Source: Candidatus Nanopelagicales bacterium (lineage in GTDB: Bacteria > Actinomycetota > Actinomycetes > S36-B12). From it: a stretch of DNA of 64,000 bases. Below the pieces are notes generated by a model, which worked only from the letters and a program-made list of their open reading frames with translations, made no database searches and was not told the DNA's origin. The stretch spans positions 1 through 64,000 of the forward strand of contig JAPKAV010000004.1 of the NCBI GenBank assembly GCA_028825115.1. Reading direction: 5' to 3'. Shown piece by piece: positions 53,124 through 63,268 of this stretch (positions are counted from its first letter, which is position 1; each line of letters begins with the position of its first letter). The position numbers and the translations under genes were made by a program.

Positions 53124-53558
53124 ATGACAAATTGGAGTGGCTACGACCATCGGGTTCGTTTTAGTGAAGTTGACCCACAGAGCATTGTGTTTAATTCCCG
53201 CTACCTTGAATTTTTTGACGCGGCGAGTATTGAGTTCTTCCGCTTCTTTGGGTATCCCCCAGACCTGATGCAGTCTGCTGGATTGGACCCGGTCCTGGTT
53301 GAAGTCAATCTTCGCTACCACCGATCCGCTCAACTCGATCAGATCATTCACATCGGTGTTACTTGTTCACGGCTAGGAAATTCGAGTTTTGATTTAGATT
53401 TTGAAGCTCGAATTCAAGACCCTGAAAGTGGTTTGCTAGAGAACGATCTAGTCACTTCAGCAAAAATAACCTATGTCAACGTAGATCAGGTAACGAGGGA
53501 ATCAGTGCCGATCCCGATCGCGCTCCGCGGGCTTCTGTCTACAACAATTCCAGAATAG
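53124..53558 (+). CDS. Acyl-CoA thioesterase (4HBT/YbgC-like)
   Basis: A 144-residue single hotdog protein. The active-site region VRFSEVDPQSIVFNSRYLEFFDAA has the catalytic Asp in DPQ. This pattern suits the YbgC/FcbC group that hydrolyses short acyl-CoA or aromatic acyl-CoA. Its 3' end overlaps the convergent thiolase gene by 20 bases. A second, distinct member of the family occurs at 11794-12210. Confidence 0.85.
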   Translation: MTNWSGYDHRVRFSEVDPQSIVFNSRYLEFFDAASIEFFRFFGYPPDLMQSAGLDPVLVEVNLRYHRSAQLDQIIHIGVTCSRLGNSSFDLDFEARIQDPESGLLENDLVTSAKITYVNVDQVTRESVPIPIALRGLLSTTIPE

Positions 53559-54677
53559 TTGCATTGGCCATTCCGCCACCTTCGCACATAGTTTGTAACC
53601 CGTATGTGATGTTATTACGCCGCATGTGATGAACCAGGGTTGTCATAATTCGTGCACCTGAGGCGCCTAGTGGGTGTCCGAGGGCAATCGCGCCACCGTT
53701 GGGATAAGTAATCCCGTGATCAGCGGCAGTATCTTTTAACCAAGCACCTACTATGCAAGCGAATGCTTCATTGACTTCGAAGACCCCAATATCACCGAGG
53801 GAAAGCCCTGACTTAGCCAGTACTTTCCCGGTAGCAGGAATGGGCCCGGTCAACATGATCACTGGGTCGACACCGGCCATAGCATTGGTGTGCACTCGGA
53901 CAATTGGGTGCAATCCCAGCTCCTTGGCCTGTTCACTAGTCATCACAAGCAGTGCGGCGGAGCCATCAGAGATTTGTGAAGCGTTTCCTGCAGTGACAAC
54001 ACCCTCAGAACTAAAAGTCGGTTTTAATTCTGACAGGGTTTGAGTAGTGGTCTCGCGGCGAATTCCTTGATCGACACTAACTCCCGCACTAGGTAACGTC
54101 TCAGCATCAAAAAGTCCTTCACTGCTCGCCTTGGTGGCACGTTGCTGGGAAATTGCAGCGATCTCATCGATTTGCTCTCGCGAAAGTCCCCGCTGCGCGG
54201 CAATCATTTCGGCACTTAAGCCTTGGGGGACCAGATGTGGGTAGTGCTTCAGCATCTCGGGACTAAATGGGCCATCCCCACCCGCCATATTGCTAAACAT
54301 TGGTACCCGTGACATTGATTCAACATCACCAGCGATAACAATGTCCGAATTGCCGCTGATGACCGATGCGGCAGCGAAAGCAACGGCCTGTTGGCTGGAA
54401 CCGCACTGGCGGTCAATTGTGGTTCCGGTGACACTTTGTGGGAATCCGGCTGCCAAGGCAGCGTTACGTCCGATATTGGGCTCTGCTCGCCTACTTGACC
54501 CACACAGCCCCAATACACGTCTTCGACCAGGTGGGATTCAATCCCAGCACGGTTAATTACCTCGCGCAGGATCGCCGCGCTGACATCAACTGGATGCATT
54601 CCACTTAAGGCGCCTTTCCCTGGTTTTCCAATCCCCACCGGGGTTCGACCGGCTTCAACAATTACGGCGTCTCTCAT
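53539..54677 (-). pseudogene. Acetyl-CoA acetyltransferase with a single-base frameshift
   Basis: Two overlapping minus-strand frames together make one thiolase of about 380 residues. The 5' frame (from ATG 54677) reads VIVEAGRTPVGIGKPGKGAL and goes on to DVYWGCVGQVGEQ. The 3' frame (to stop at 53539) continues from NIGRNAALAAGFPQSVTGT. The frame changes near 54478-54482, and adding one base there restores the expected sequence. All catalytic residues are present: the nucleophilic Cys in RQCGSSQQAV, GHPLGASGAR and the C-terminal CEGGGMA. It is either a very recent inactivation or a sequencing error. Confidence 0.85.
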
Positions 54678-54707
54678 GGTGTTAGTAATCCTTATCCTGA
54701 GTAATTT

Positions 54708-55550
54708 CTAGGCAATAAGTTGGGTTACCGGGATCAGCAGGTAATTTATTTGGTTGGTACGCAGCATGGTGAGTGCGATCAAAATAAAAATCAGGCTCAA
54801 GACGCCTGCAATTTGGACCGGTATCCGGATTCGTTTCGGTGGAAACACCATGATTGTGGCTACTACAGCACCCACAATTAGTCCACCGAAATGTGCACGC
54901 CAATCAACAAGTGGTGAGAAGAAGCCGATTGCCACGTTAATAGCAAGTAGAAACAGCACTTGGCTAATGTCGTAACGCAATCTGCGCCCAGCGACAATTA
55001 ACGCACCCATCAGCCCAAATATCGCACCAGATGCGCCAACGGAAACGGTGTTTAAGTCGGAGAACCAGTAGGAAGCAACTGAGCCTCCCAAAGCGGCTAG
55101 GAGGTAAAGAACAGTAAAGCGAGTGTGACCAAGGATGCGCTCAAGTGTTGATCCAAGAAAAAACAATATGTACATGTTGAACGCGATATGAATAAAGGAC
55201 CCATGTAAGAAGGCACTGGTAAATAGCCGCCACCATTCGCCACCTTGCGCGATTGCTACCGGATACATGCCATATTCCAGGGCGACTTGATTGATTCCTT
55301 CTAGATACTGGATCGCAAAAAAAAGGACATTAAGGCCAATGAGTGAATATGTCACGCGCGGGGTGGTGATCACTGCTCCACCAGCGACCGTTCTTGTTAC
55401 TGGTGGAGCAGTAGCTTTCATGCAGTCTGGGCATCGGTAACCCACGGGTGCTGCGATCATGCAGTCGGTACAAATTGGTTTTTCACACCGTGAACACGAG
55501 ATGCGGGTGGGTCTATCTGTGTGCCGATAACACGAAGGGGAATCTTCCAC
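54708..55550 (-). CDS. Rhomboid family intramembrane serine protease
   Basis: A 280-residue protein with an N-terminal B-box-like zinc finger (CYRHTDRPTRISCSRCEKP and CPDCM) of about 45 residues, then six membrane segments. The catalytic Ser is in GASGAIFG and the His in DWRAHFGG. It cleaves membrane-protein substrates within the membrane; substrate unknown. Five bases separate it from the cyclophilin stop, and they form an operon. The zinc finger plus rhomboid architecture is common in actinomycetes near gyrA. Confidence 0.92.
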   Translation of the reverse strand: MEDSPSCYRHTDRPTRISCSRCEKPICTDCMIAAPVGYRCPDCMKATAPPVTRTVAGGAVITTPRVTYSLIGLNVLFFAIQYLEGINQVALEYGMYPVAIAQGGEWWRLFTSAFLHGSFIHIAFNMYILFFLGSTLERILGHTRFTVLYLLAALGGSVASYWFSDLNTVSVGASGAIFGLMGALIVAGRRLRYDISQVLFLLAINVAIGFFSPLVDWRAHFGGLIVGAVVATIMVFPPKRIRIPVQIAGVLSLIFILIALTMLRTNQINYLLIPVTQLIA

Positions 55551-55555
55551 TTAAT

Positions 55556-56074
55556 TTAGGTGCGGACAGTTTCAATCGACTGCATCACTACGTCAACCTT
55601 GGGGCGATCCTGGGATCCGGTTTCAACTGCGGCAATTACGTCCACAACGTCGCGGCTGGCTTGATCAGCAACTTCACCAAAGATTGTGTGCTTAAAGTTT
55701 AACCACGTGGTTGCTGCAACGGTGACGAAGAACTGGGATCCGTTGGTGCCTGGACCTGCATTTGCCATGGCCAGCATGTAAGGCTTATCAAATGTGAGTT
55801 CGGGGTGTGCTTCGTCCTCGAAGCGGTAACCGGGGCCACCTGTTCCGGTACCCAGTGGGTCTCCGCCTTGAATCATGAAACCGGGGATAATCCGGTGAAA
55901 GACCAGGTCTTTATACAAAGGTGCACTCGACTTTGCGCTCACCCGTGGGTCGGTCCATTCCTTGGTTCCCTCGGACAACCCAGTGAAATTTTCCACTGTT
56001 TTAGGGGCATGGTCAGGGAAAAGATTGCAGTTAATGTCCCCGAGGCTTGTATGAATAATCGCTTGTAGTGTCAT
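55556..56074 (-). CDS. ppiA: Peptidyl-prolyl cis-trans isomerase (cyclophilin type)
   Basis: A 172-residue cyclophilin that catalyses proline isomerisation. Core landmarks are FHRIIPGFMIQGGDP with the catalytic Arg, NGSQFFVT and WLNFKHTIFGEV. No signal peptide, so it is cytoplasmic. In actinomycetes ppiA commonly lies just past gyrA and the tRNA-Ile/Ala genes, as here. Confidence 0.94.
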   Translation of the reverse strand: MTLQAIIHTSLGDINCNLFPDHAPKTVENFTGLSEGTKEWTDPRVSAKSSAPLYKDLVFHRIIPGFMIQGGDPLGTGTGGPGYRFEDEAHPELTFDKPYMLAMANAGPGTNGSQFFVTVAATTWLNFKHTIFGEVADQASRDVVDVIAAVETGSQDRPKVDVVMQSIETVRT

Positions 56075-56193
56075 GTGCAGATACTTTCACGCTACTGTCA
56101 AGGATGCTCGCGCGGGCGGTGAATCTGCTCACGCAATAGTCCGCGGGTGCAATGCCCGTGGTCCGGTTCACCAATGAGCGAAACGAGGAGTTG

Positions 56194-56266
56194 TGGAGCT
56201 TAGGAGACTCGAACTCCTGACATCTGCCTTGCAAAGGCAGCGCTCTACCAACTGAGCTAAAGCCCC
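56194..56266 (-). tRNA. tRNA-Ala (anticodon TGC)
   Basis: A 73-base gene folds as a tRNA: acceptor GGGGCTT pairs with AAGCTCC and includes the G3-U70 wobble that identifies tRNA-Ala; D arm GCTC/GAGC; anticodon arm CTGCC-TTTGCAA-GGCAG with TGC; T arm with TTCGAGT. The 3' CCA is not encoded. Confidence 0.95.
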
Positions 56267-56323
56267 TCATGTTGCGGGTTGTGTACTGAGTGCGCCGAAC
56301 CTGCCTTCAGCGCGAGCGGAATG

Positions 56324-56449
56324 CTAGCGTAGGTCCTGATCGGCTCCGACTTCAGACCAGAGATCGTCGTCATTCTGATCTGCGGTGACCTGTCGGTATA
56401 CCAGGTATCCAACTCCAGCCAAGATCACAAGTAAAAGCAATTTCTTCAT
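56324..56449 (-). CDS. DLW-39 family microprotein
   Basis: A 41-residue protein starting MKKLLLLVILAGVGYLVYR and containing DDDLWSEV, the DLW signature of a short actinobacterial family. The N-terminal 20 residues form one membrane helix; the acidic C-terminus follows. It lies between tRNA-Ala and tRNA-Ile on the same strand, the usual location in actinomycetes close to gyrA. The function is unknown. It was missed by length-filtered gene calling. Confidence 0.85.
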   Translation of the reverse strand: MKKLLLLVILAGVGYLVYRQVTADQNDDDLWSEVGADQDLR

Positions 56450-56496
56450 ACCGCGAAGATACACGCTGAACAAAGTTGCTCCTCACCTACCTCTCG

Positions 56497-56571
56497 TGGG
56501 CCCAGATGGACTTGAACCATCGACCTCTTCCTTATCAGGGAAGCGCTCTAACCAAGCTGAGCTATGGGCCC
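56497..56571 (-). tRNA. tRNA-Ile (anticodon GAT)
   Basis: A 75-base gene folds as a tRNA: acceptor GGGCCCA/TGGGCCC, D arm GCTC/GAGC, anticodon arm CTTCC-CTGATAA-GGAAG with GAT, and a T arm with TTCAAGT. The 3' CCA is not encoded. It lies just upstream of DLW-39. Confidence 0.95.
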
Positions 56572-56684
56572 GAAATAGCGTGCCGAGACTACCTGACCAC
56601 TCACCCCCGGATACATGGGGAGGTGATTTCACCCGTTAATGCCTATGCCGTCATGGTGATAAGGCTGCCCGGTAACCTTGTCAG

Positions 56685-57548
56685 ATGAAGGGAATAATTC
56701 TGGCTGGTGGGACTGGGAGCCGTTTGTGGCCTGTTACTAAGGGTGTGAGTAAGCAGTTGCTCCCCGTCTACGACAAACCCATGCTGCACTACCCCTTAGC
56801 CACCTTAATGGCAGCCGGTATCCGTGAAGTCCTGGTGATTACGACCCCTGAGGACTCGGAGTCCTTCTCCCGGCTTCTGGGTAACGGTTCAGAGTGGGGA
56901 ATATCGATCACTTTTGCAACCCAGCCACGGCCTGAAGGGCTTGCCCAGGCATTTTTGATCGGTGAAGAATTCTTGGCCGGCGACTCTGTAGCGTTGATCC
57001 TTGGTGACAATCTTTTCTATGGAGCTTCCTTAGGTCGTAAACTCGCGGAGTTGACGTCAATTGAAGGTGCACATGTGTTCGCCTACGAGGTTGCCAACCC
57101 CAGTGAATACGGTGTCGTTGCTTTTGATGACAACGGGGTTGCGCTCTCGATCGAGGAAAAGCCAAAGAACCCTCAGAGTTCTTATGCTGTTCCTGGATTA
57201 TATTTCTACGACAACACTGTTGTTGAGGTGGCCAAGTCGATTAAGCCTTCTGATCGCGGTGAACTAGAAATTACCACTGTTAACGATCATTACTTGCAGG
57301 CTGGGAAGCTAAAAGTGGCGGTTTTGGAGCGGGGAACTGCGTGGTTGGATACGGGGACGTTTCGATCACTGCAAGACGCTGGTGAGTTTGTAAGGGTGAT
57401 GGAAGACCGCACCGGTACCAAAGTGGGTTGTGTTGAGGAAATTTCTTGGCGTAATGGTTGGATCTCTTCCGAACAGCTCTTGGCCTTAGCGCAACCCCTA
57501 TTAAAGAGTGGATATGGTGAATATCTTATCGCGCTTGCCAATAAGTAA
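56685..57548 (+). CDS. rfbA: Glucose-1-phosphate thymidylyltransferase
   Basis: A 287-residue nucleotidyltransferase that makes dTDP-glucose for rhamnose and other sugars. The N-terminal [26 protein letters not shown] is cited here by [10 protein letters not shown] and [21 protein letters not shown] and GTAWLDTGT are further landmarks. It is isolated: no rfbBCD neighbours are seen in the window. It converges with DUF3566 with 16 bases between stops. Confidence 0.94.
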   Translation: MKGIILAGGTGSRLWPVTKGVSKQLLPVYDKPMLHYPLATLMAAGIREVLVITTPEDSESFSRLLGNGSEWGISITFATQPRPEGLAQAFLIGEEFLAGDSVALILGDNLFYGASLGRKLAELTSIEGAHVFAYEVANPSEYGVVAFDDNGVALSIEEKPKNPQSSYAVPGLYFYDNTVVEVAKSIKPSDRGELEITTVNDHYLQAGKLKVAVLERGTAWLDTGTFRSLQDAGEFVRVMEDRTGTKVGCVEEISWRNGWISSEQLLALAQPLLKSGYGEYLIALANK

Positions 57549-57564
57549 CCTGCGAAAAATTACG

Positions 57565-57939
57565 TTAAGCGTCTTCGGAGAGCACAACTTCAACACCACC
57601 GGTGATTCCTACCGTTAAGTTGTACAGGATTGTGAAAAGCCCAGCAAACGTTGACACTAAAACTATCTCGACTGAAGCAAGGATAAGGGTAAAACCGATC
57701 ACCTGACCAAATCCTAATGAAGTAATGAGGTCAAGCCCACTGGTACTGCCCACCACGTCGTTGACGGTTCCTGACAAAGATGCGATTACCCCGGTGCGGT
57801 CCAAAATGAACCAGACGGCAGAAACGGCTACAACAAGAACAATGGCGATTGTTAGTGAAAGGATGAAGGCCGCTTTGGTCACCGACCAGGGATCGAACCT
57901 CGTAACGTAAAGACGAACCCGCCGAGGACCCCCGCTCAC
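57565..57939 (-). CDS. DUF3566 family membrane protein
   Basis: A 124-residue protein with two hydrophobic segments (about 24-44 and 83-108) and an N-terminal [20 protein letters not shown] typical of the actinobacterial family encoded after gyrA (Rv0007 in Mycobacterium tuberculosis). Function unknown; an envelope or cell-division role has been discussed. Its start overlaps the gyrA stop by four bases (ATGA). Confidence 0.87.
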   Translation of the reverse strand: MSGGPRRVRLYVTRFDPWSVTKAAFILSLTIAIVLVVAVSAVWFILDRTGVIASLSGTVNDVVGSTSGLDLITSLGFGQVIGFTLILASVEIVLVSTFAGLFTILYNLTVGITGGVEVVLSEDA

Positions 57940-60530
57940 CCTGTTACCGGACCTTTGGCTGCGTTGGTTGCGTCAACTACCTCGGTGATGTCGGTTAGTT
58001 GGGTTCCATCGCCAACTTCTTCGCCTCCGGTGATCCCTTCATCGTCCTCATTATCGTCATCATCTTCTGCGCCCTTAGCTACGGCTACGACGGTTGTATC
58101 CTCACCTAGACGCATCATTCGTACACCCATGGTGTCTCGACTAGAAGCACGGATTTCATCAACTTTGGTGCGAATCACTACACCGTTGGAGGCAATGGCA
58201 AAGATCTGATCTGTTTGCGAACACACCATGGCGCCAACTAGTTCACCACGCTCTTCAGGGAGCTTCATAGCGCGCACGCCTTTGATCCCTCGACCTTTAG
58301 TTGCCCACTCATCAACTGAGGTCCGTTTGGCGAACCCACCGTCGGTGATAGTCACCACAAAGGTTCCTGGGGTGACTACATCCATTGACAATAGGGCGTC
58401 GTCCTCGCGGAAACGCATCCCAATCACACCGCCCGTTGCTCGCCCCATAGGGCGTAAAGTTGCGTCATTGGCTGTGAAACGAGCCGAAAGACCTTTCTTG
58501 GAAACGAGAAGTAGGTCATCGGTTTCTGATACCAGACGCGCTCCTATGAGTTCGTCACCTTCGTGGAGGTTGATCGCAATGATTCCTCCCTGACGGTTGG
58601 TGTCGTATTCACTTAAGCGTGTTTTTTTCACCATGCCGGTGCGAGTTGACAGTACTAAGTAATCGCTTTCAGCATAGTTGGGAATTGCCAGCACTTGCGC
58701 AATCGTTTCATCAGTTTGAAACGCCAACAGGTTGGCTACATGCTGCCCGCGCGCGTCCCGGCCTGTTTCGGGGAGCTGGTATGCCTTTGCCCGATACACC
58801 CGACCAAGGTTTGTGAAGAACAAAATCCAATGGTGGGTAGTGCTGACGAACATGTGTTCAACTACATCGTCTTGTCGTAGGTTTGCACCCTTCACTCCAC
58901 GACCGCCACGGCGTTGGGAACGGTAAAGATCACTGCGGGTTCGTTTTGCGTAACCACCTGAAGTTATGGTGACGACGACATCTTCGACTGCGATGAGATC
59001 CTCGTCTGTGACGTCGCCGTCCCAGGCCACAATTTCGGTTCGACGTTCGTCACCGAACTTGTCAGAGATCTCGGTGAGTTCGTCACTCACTATTGCGCGT
59101 TGACGCTGGTCCGATGCCAGGATGTCATTGTAGTCGGCAACTTTAACCATGAGATCGTTATATTCGTCGACTATTTTCTGGCGTTCAAGTGCTGCCAGAC
59201 GGCGTAGTTGCATATCAAGAATTGCTATTGCTTGAATCTCATTGATCTCAAGGAGGTCGATTAGCCCGACGCGGGCATCCTCCACTGTGGCACTCGCGCG
59301 AATTAAGGCAATTACCGCGTCTAGCGCATCGAGTGCTTTAAGGTAACCACTCAGGATATGAGCACGCTCCTCCGCTTTACGTAGGCGAAAACGAGTGCGT
59401 CGTTGAATTACTTCAATTTGATGTGACACCCAGTAACTCAGGAATTGCTCCAGCGTCAAAGTGCGTGGTACCGAATCAACAAGTGCCAGCATGTTGGCAC
59501 CGAAGTTGTCTTGGAGTTGAGTGTGCTTGTACAGCTGATTTAACACGACCTGGGCGACAGCGTCACGTTTCAGTTCAATGATCAAACGCATGCCCGTACG
59601 CGATGATGAATCATCACGTACGTCAGAGATTCCGGTGAGTTTTGCTTCACCGACGAGTTCAGCGATCCGAAGGAGGAGATTATCTGGATTCACCTGATAA
59701 GGGAGTGCTGTGACAACAAGAATTTGCCGTCCCCTTTTGTCCTCGTCAACGGTAACCACGGCGCGCATGGTGATTGAGCCACGACCGGTCTTTTGAGCGT
59801 CCTCGATTCCTTTGCGACCGACAATCAAGGCCCCTGTTGGAAAGTCAGGACCTTTGACTAAATCCATCAATGCGATTTGGCGCTCTTCAACTGTTGACTC
59901 AGGGTTGGACAGCAACCACTGAGCACCAGCTGCGATCTCACGTAAGTTGTGTGGAGGGATATTAGTGGCCATGCCAACTGCAATACCTGAACTCCCATTT
60001 ACCAGAAGATTAGGAAATCGACTTGGTAGTACCGAGGGTTCAAGGGTGCGACCGTCGTAGTTTGGCTGGAAGTTGACAGTTTCTTCGTCGATATCGCGCA
60101 CCATCTCCATGGCAAGTGAGGCCATACGGCACTCGGTATAGCGCTGTGCTGCGGGGGGATCATTGCCTGGTGAACCAAAGTTTCCTTGGCCTTGTACAAG
60201 CGGGTAGCGTAATGACCATGGTTGGGCGAGGCGTACCAGTGCGTCGTAGATCGCGCTGTCACCATGTGGGTGGAAGTTACCCATGACGTCGCCCACCACA
60301 CGGGCACTTTTAGAGAAGTTGCGATCTGGACGGTAACCACCGTCGTACATTGCATATAGAACTCGACGGTGAACTGGCTTGAGCCCATCGCGTACGTCGG
60401 GTAATGCGCGGGAAACGATCACCGACATGGAGTAGTCAAGATAAGAACGCTGCATTTCGGTCTGTAGGTCCACTGGTTCAATTCGACCGTGGTTACTGAC
60501 TTCTTCCACTACTTCAATGTCTTCTGGCAC
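57936..60530 (-). CDS. gyrA: DNA gyrase subunit A
   Basis: An 864-residue type II topoisomerase subunit that, with GyrB, introduces negative supercoils. The catalytic Tyr is in [11 protein letters not shown]. The quinolone-resistance-determining region reads [11 protein letters not shown], retaining Ser and Asp of sensitive enzymes. C-terminal beta-pinwheel motifs include [10 protein letters not shown], the GyrA box. A poorly conserved acidic tail ([11 protein letters not shown]) follows. Located 27 bases after gyrB. Confidence 0.97.
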   Translation of the reverse strand: MPEDIEVVEEVSNHGRIEPVDLQTEMQRSYLDYSMSVIVSRALPDVRDGLKPVHRRVLYAMYDGGYRPDRNFSKSARVVGDVMGNFHPHGDSAIYDALVRLAQPWSLRYPLVQGQGNFGSPGNDPPAAQRYTECRMASLAMEMVRDIDEETVNFQPNYDGRTLEPSVLPSRFPNLLVNGSSGIAVGMATNIPPHNLREIAAGAQWLLSNPESTVEERQIALMDLVKGPDFPTGALIVGRKGIEDAQKTGRGSITMRAVVTVDEDKRGRQILVVTALPYQVNPDNLLLRIAELVGEAKLTGISDVRDDSSSRTGMRLIIELKRDAVAQVVLNQLYKHTQLQDNFGANMLALVDSVPRTLTLEQFLSYWVSHQIEVIQRRTRFRLRKAEERAHILSGYLKALDALDAVIALIRASATVEDARVGLIDLLEINEIQAIAILDMQLRRLAALERQKIVDEYNDLMVKVADYNDILASDQRQRAIVSDELTEISDKFGDERRTEIVAWDGDVTDEDLIAVEDVVVTITSGGYAKRTRSDLYRSQRRGGRGVKGANLRQDDVVEHMFVSTTHHWILFFTNLGRVYRAKAYQLPETGRDARGQHVANLLAFQTDETIAQVLAIPNYAESDYLVLSTRTGMVKKTRLSEYDTNRQGGIIAINLHEGDELIGARLVSETDDLLLVSKKGLSARFTANDATLRPMGRATGGVIGMRFREDDALLSMDVVTPGTFVVTITDGGFAKRTSVDEWATKGRGIKGVRAMKLPEERGELVGAMVCSQTDQIFAIASNGVVIRTKVDEIRASSRDTMGVRMMRLGEDTTVVAVAKGAEDDDDNEDDEGITGGEEVGDGTQLTDITEVVDATNAAKGPVTG

Positions 60531-60557
60531 GTTGTTCTCCGTTAACTATTTTCTTGA

Positions 60558-62528
60558 TTAAATGTCTAAGAAGCGAACATCGCGGGCGTTCTGCTGAATA
60601 AAGTTTCGACGTGACTCAACGTCTTCACCCATTAGCACACTGAACATTTCGTCGGCTTGCGCCGCGTCATCGAGCGTTACGCGGAGTAAAACGCGGTCTG
60701 CGGGATTCATGGTTGTATCCCACAATTCGTCTGCATTCATTTCACCAAGACCCTTGTAACGTTGAATAGATTCTTCTTTAGGAAGTCGTCGACCTGCTGC
60801 TAGCCCTGCTTCCATAAGAGCATCTTTTTCTCGATCTGAATACGCGAAGTCAGCGGCTTCACGTGACCATTTTATTTTAAACAGTGGTGGTTGCGCTAAA
60901 AATACGTGGCCATGTTCAACAAGTGGTCGCATAAAGCGGAACAGGAAAGTCAACAGCAGTGTACGAATATGCTGTCCGTCAACATCCGCGTCGGCCATCA
61001 AGACCACTTTGTGGTAGCGCAACCTGTTGAGGTCGAATTCGTCCTGAATACCAGTACCGAAAGCCGAGATCAACGCTTGTACTTCAGTGTTTTGTAGTAC
61101 CCGATCAATTCTCGCTTTCTCCACGTTAATGATTTTTCCGCGGATCGGAAGAATTGCCTGCGTGCGCGGATCGCGACCTTGACGAGCCGAACCACCAGCA
61201 CTGTCGCCCTCAACAATAAATACTTCACAATCTTCTGGTTCCCGGCTGGAGCAGTCAATAAGTTTACCGGGCATTCCCGCTCCCCCCAGTAGCCCTTTTC
61301 GATTACGTGCCAGGTCGCGTGCTTTACGTGCTGCCATGCGCGCAGTGGCTGCGTTCACCGATTTACGCGCAATTTCTTTGCCTTCGGCGGGATTCTGTTC
61401 AAACCATGCACCAAGTTGGTCATTGACCACCTTTTGGACAAAGGCTTTCATTTCAGTGTTCCCTAGTTTGGATTTCGTTTGGCCCTCAAACTGGGGTTCA
61501 GCAAGTTTTACACTGACAATCGCGGTAAGCCCCTCTCGGATATCCTCACCGGACAAATTAGTGTCTTTTTCTTTGAGAATATTCCACTCGCGGGAAAATT
61601 TATTGATAAGTGAAGTCAAGGCAGTGCGGAAACCTTCTTCGTGTGATCCACCTTCTGTGGTGTTAATTGTATTGGCGAATGTGTACACCGATTCTGCATA
61701 AGAGTTATTCCACTGCATTGAAATTTCGGCACTTAACGTCTTATCCTCATTCTCAGTCGTAAGATCGATAACAGTTGGGTTGGCAATACCTTTACTCGCA
61801 TTAATATGACGAACGAAGTCAGAGATACCACCTTCGTACATGTAAGACACATGGCGTACCGCTTCGGTGGCTTCCGTTGGGTTTTCAGCGTCAACTATTG
61901 CAATTGAACCTGATCGCTCGTCGGTCAGTTCTAAGGTTAGTCCACGGTTAAGAAAGGCCATTTCCTGGAAGCGACGGGCAAGTGTTGTGAAGTCATAGAT
62001 GGTGGTTTCAAAAATTTTACCGTCAGGCCAGAAAGTAACCGTGGTTCCCGTGTGATCGGTTTTCTCACCTTTTTCAAGTGGCGCTACCGGTGCGCCGTAC
62101 TTGTAGTGCTGTCGGTAAACGAATCCGTCTCGGTGGATTTCAACCGCTAAGTCGGTTGAAAGTGCGTTTACAACCGAGACCCCTACACCGTGTAAGCCAC
62201 CGGACACCGAGTAACCACTGCCCCCAAATTTTCCACCTGCGTGTAAAACCGTTAATACAACTTCAACGGCTGGTTTTTTTTCAATCGGATGCTCGTCGAC
62301 GGGGATCCCTCGACCATCGTCTGTTACCTGGATTGCACCGTCGGGCATAATTGTGACCAAAATTTGGGTGGCGTATCCAGCTAAGGCTTCGTCAACCGCA
62401 TTGTCCACGACTTCGTAGACCAAATGGTGGAGGCCTCGTTCACCTGTTGAGCCGATATACATACCAGGGCGCTTACGCACCGCATCAAGGCCTTCAAGCA
62501 CCTGGATTGCACTGGCGTCGTATGACAT
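60558..62528 (-). CDS. gyrB: DNA gyrase subunit B
   Basis: A 656-residue ATPase subunit of gyrase. GHKL ATPase motifs include [22 protein letters not shown] and [15 protein letters not shown]; the Toprim motif is EGDSAGGSA followed by DADVDG. AAGGAGG lies 8 nt before the ATG. It diverges in expression from nothing: DUF721 and recF lie upstream on the same strand but are separated by 230 bases, so gyrB probably has its own promoter. Confidence 0.97.
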   Translation of the reverse strand: MSYDASAIQVLEGLDAVRKRPGMYIGSTGERGLHHLVYEVVDNAVDEALAGYATQILVTIMPDGAIQVTDDGRGIPVDEHPIEKKPAVEVVLTVLHAGGKFGGSGYSVSGGLHGVGVSVVNALSTDLAVEIHRDGFVYRQHYKYGAPVAPLEKGEKTDHTGTTVTFWPDGKIFETTIYDFTTLARRFQEMAFLNRGLTLELTDERSGSIAIVDAENPTEATEAVRHVSYMYEGGISDFVRHINASKGIANPTVIDLTTENEDKTLSAEISMQWNNSYAESVYTFANTINTTEGGSHEEGFRTALTSLINKFSREWNILKEKDTNLSGEDIREGLTAIVSVKLAEPQFEGQTKSKLGNTEMKAFVQKVVNDQLGAWFEQNPAEGKEIARKSVNAATARMAARKARDLARNRKGLLGGAGMPGKLIDCSSREPEDCEVFIVEGDSAGGSARQGRDPRTQAILPIRGKIINVEKARIDRVLQNTEVQALISAFGTGIQDEFDLNRLRYHKVVLMADADVDGQHIRTLLLTFLFRFMRPLVEHGHVFLAQPPLFKIKWSREAADFAYSDREKDALMEAGLAAGRRLPKEESIQRYKGLGEMNADELWDTTMNPADRVLLRVTLDDAAQADEMFSVLMGEDVESRRNFIQQNARDVRFLDI

Positions 62529-62758
62529 ATTGGCCCCTCCTTGGGATGAATCTATTGAGGCAAAAGATCTTAATTCATTCTACCCCGAAGTTCTGACATC
62601 ACCTAGCCTAAAAAGGCTTACGGAGCCACAAATGGGCCCAGTGACCCCCTAGTTGCAAGTTGAAGTACGAAAAGATGGGGAAAATCCATCCATTTCCCTT
62701 CTAGGGCCTAAATTCGGCCATTTGTGTTAACTTCCTACATCTACCCCCAGTCGTAGCC
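62529..62758 (-). promoter_or_regulatory. gyrB upstream region with a candidate -10 box
   Basis: Contains TAGAAT on the minus strand (62577-62582), about 50 bases before the gyrB start, as a possible -10 box; no convincing -35 box was seen. A short GCCT-TTTT-AGGC hairpin upstream may end the recF/DUF721 transcript. No gene is seen in the gap. Confidence 0.35.
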
Positions 62759-63268
62759 CTAGCCGTAGGTGTCGCGGGGTCCTCGGCCGGAAACATGCCA
62801 GGCTCCTTTTTTCCAGGAAGGCCCTTGGGGACCGTAAATTGAGATTTTTAGCACTAGTCCATCGCCGATTTCAGACGCTATTTTTGCCAGAATTTGGCTT
62901 TGGAGAATGCGTAATTGGGTTGCCCAGGCGGTGGACTCCGCGGTGAGACGAAGAGTCCCTTCATCAAACCCTTCGGGGACACAGTGGTCCGCAATTTCGG
63001 CACCCACTATGTCCTCCCATGAGTTCAGAACTTTTGCCATGGCGGTATCCCTCTCCCAACCACTTTCGGTCACGAGTTTGGCTAATGCGCTGCCTAAGAG
63101 CTCCGGGTCTCTTCCACTTCGGGTACTTTTAATAGTCTTTTTTACCGATGCTCCTTTTGTGGCGCGTCGTAAGAGTCGTTCCGCCGCTTGGGCTTGCTCT
63201 TGTGGAGTCACTTCGGGAATTTGTTCAGGATTCACTTTTTCACTCAAGGGAACCACCACTGTGAGCAA
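62759..63268 (-). CDS. DUF721 (DciA-like) replication protein
   Basis: A 169-residue protein with a basic, disordered N-terminus and a C-terminal DUF721 core containing WEDIVGAEIADHCVPEG, TLRLTAESTAWATQLR and ISIYGPQGPSWKKG. DciA proteins with a DUF721 fold load the replicative helicase in bacteria lacking DnaC, which fits this position between recF and gyrB (Rv0004-type). Start uncertain: TTG at 63268 overlaps recF by 29 bases, but internal GTG or TTG codons would also work. Confidence 0.85.
   Translation of the reverse strand: MLTVVVPLSEKVNPEQIPEVTPQEQAQAAERLLRRATKGASVKKTIKSTRSGRDPELLGSALAKLVTESGWERDTAMAKVLNSWEDIVGAEIADHCVPEGFDEGTLRLTAESTAWATQLRILQSQILAKIASEIGDGLVLKISIYGPQGPSWKKGAWHVSGRGPRDTYG

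Noticed and set aside
53539-54677. Programmed frameshift in thiolase
   Set aside because: No slippery sequence or stimulating structure was seen at 54478-54482, and thiolases are not known to use one.
56685-57548. A rhamnose biosynthesis cluster around rfbA
   Set aside because: No rfbB, rfbC, rfbD or glycosyltransferase gene lies beside it.
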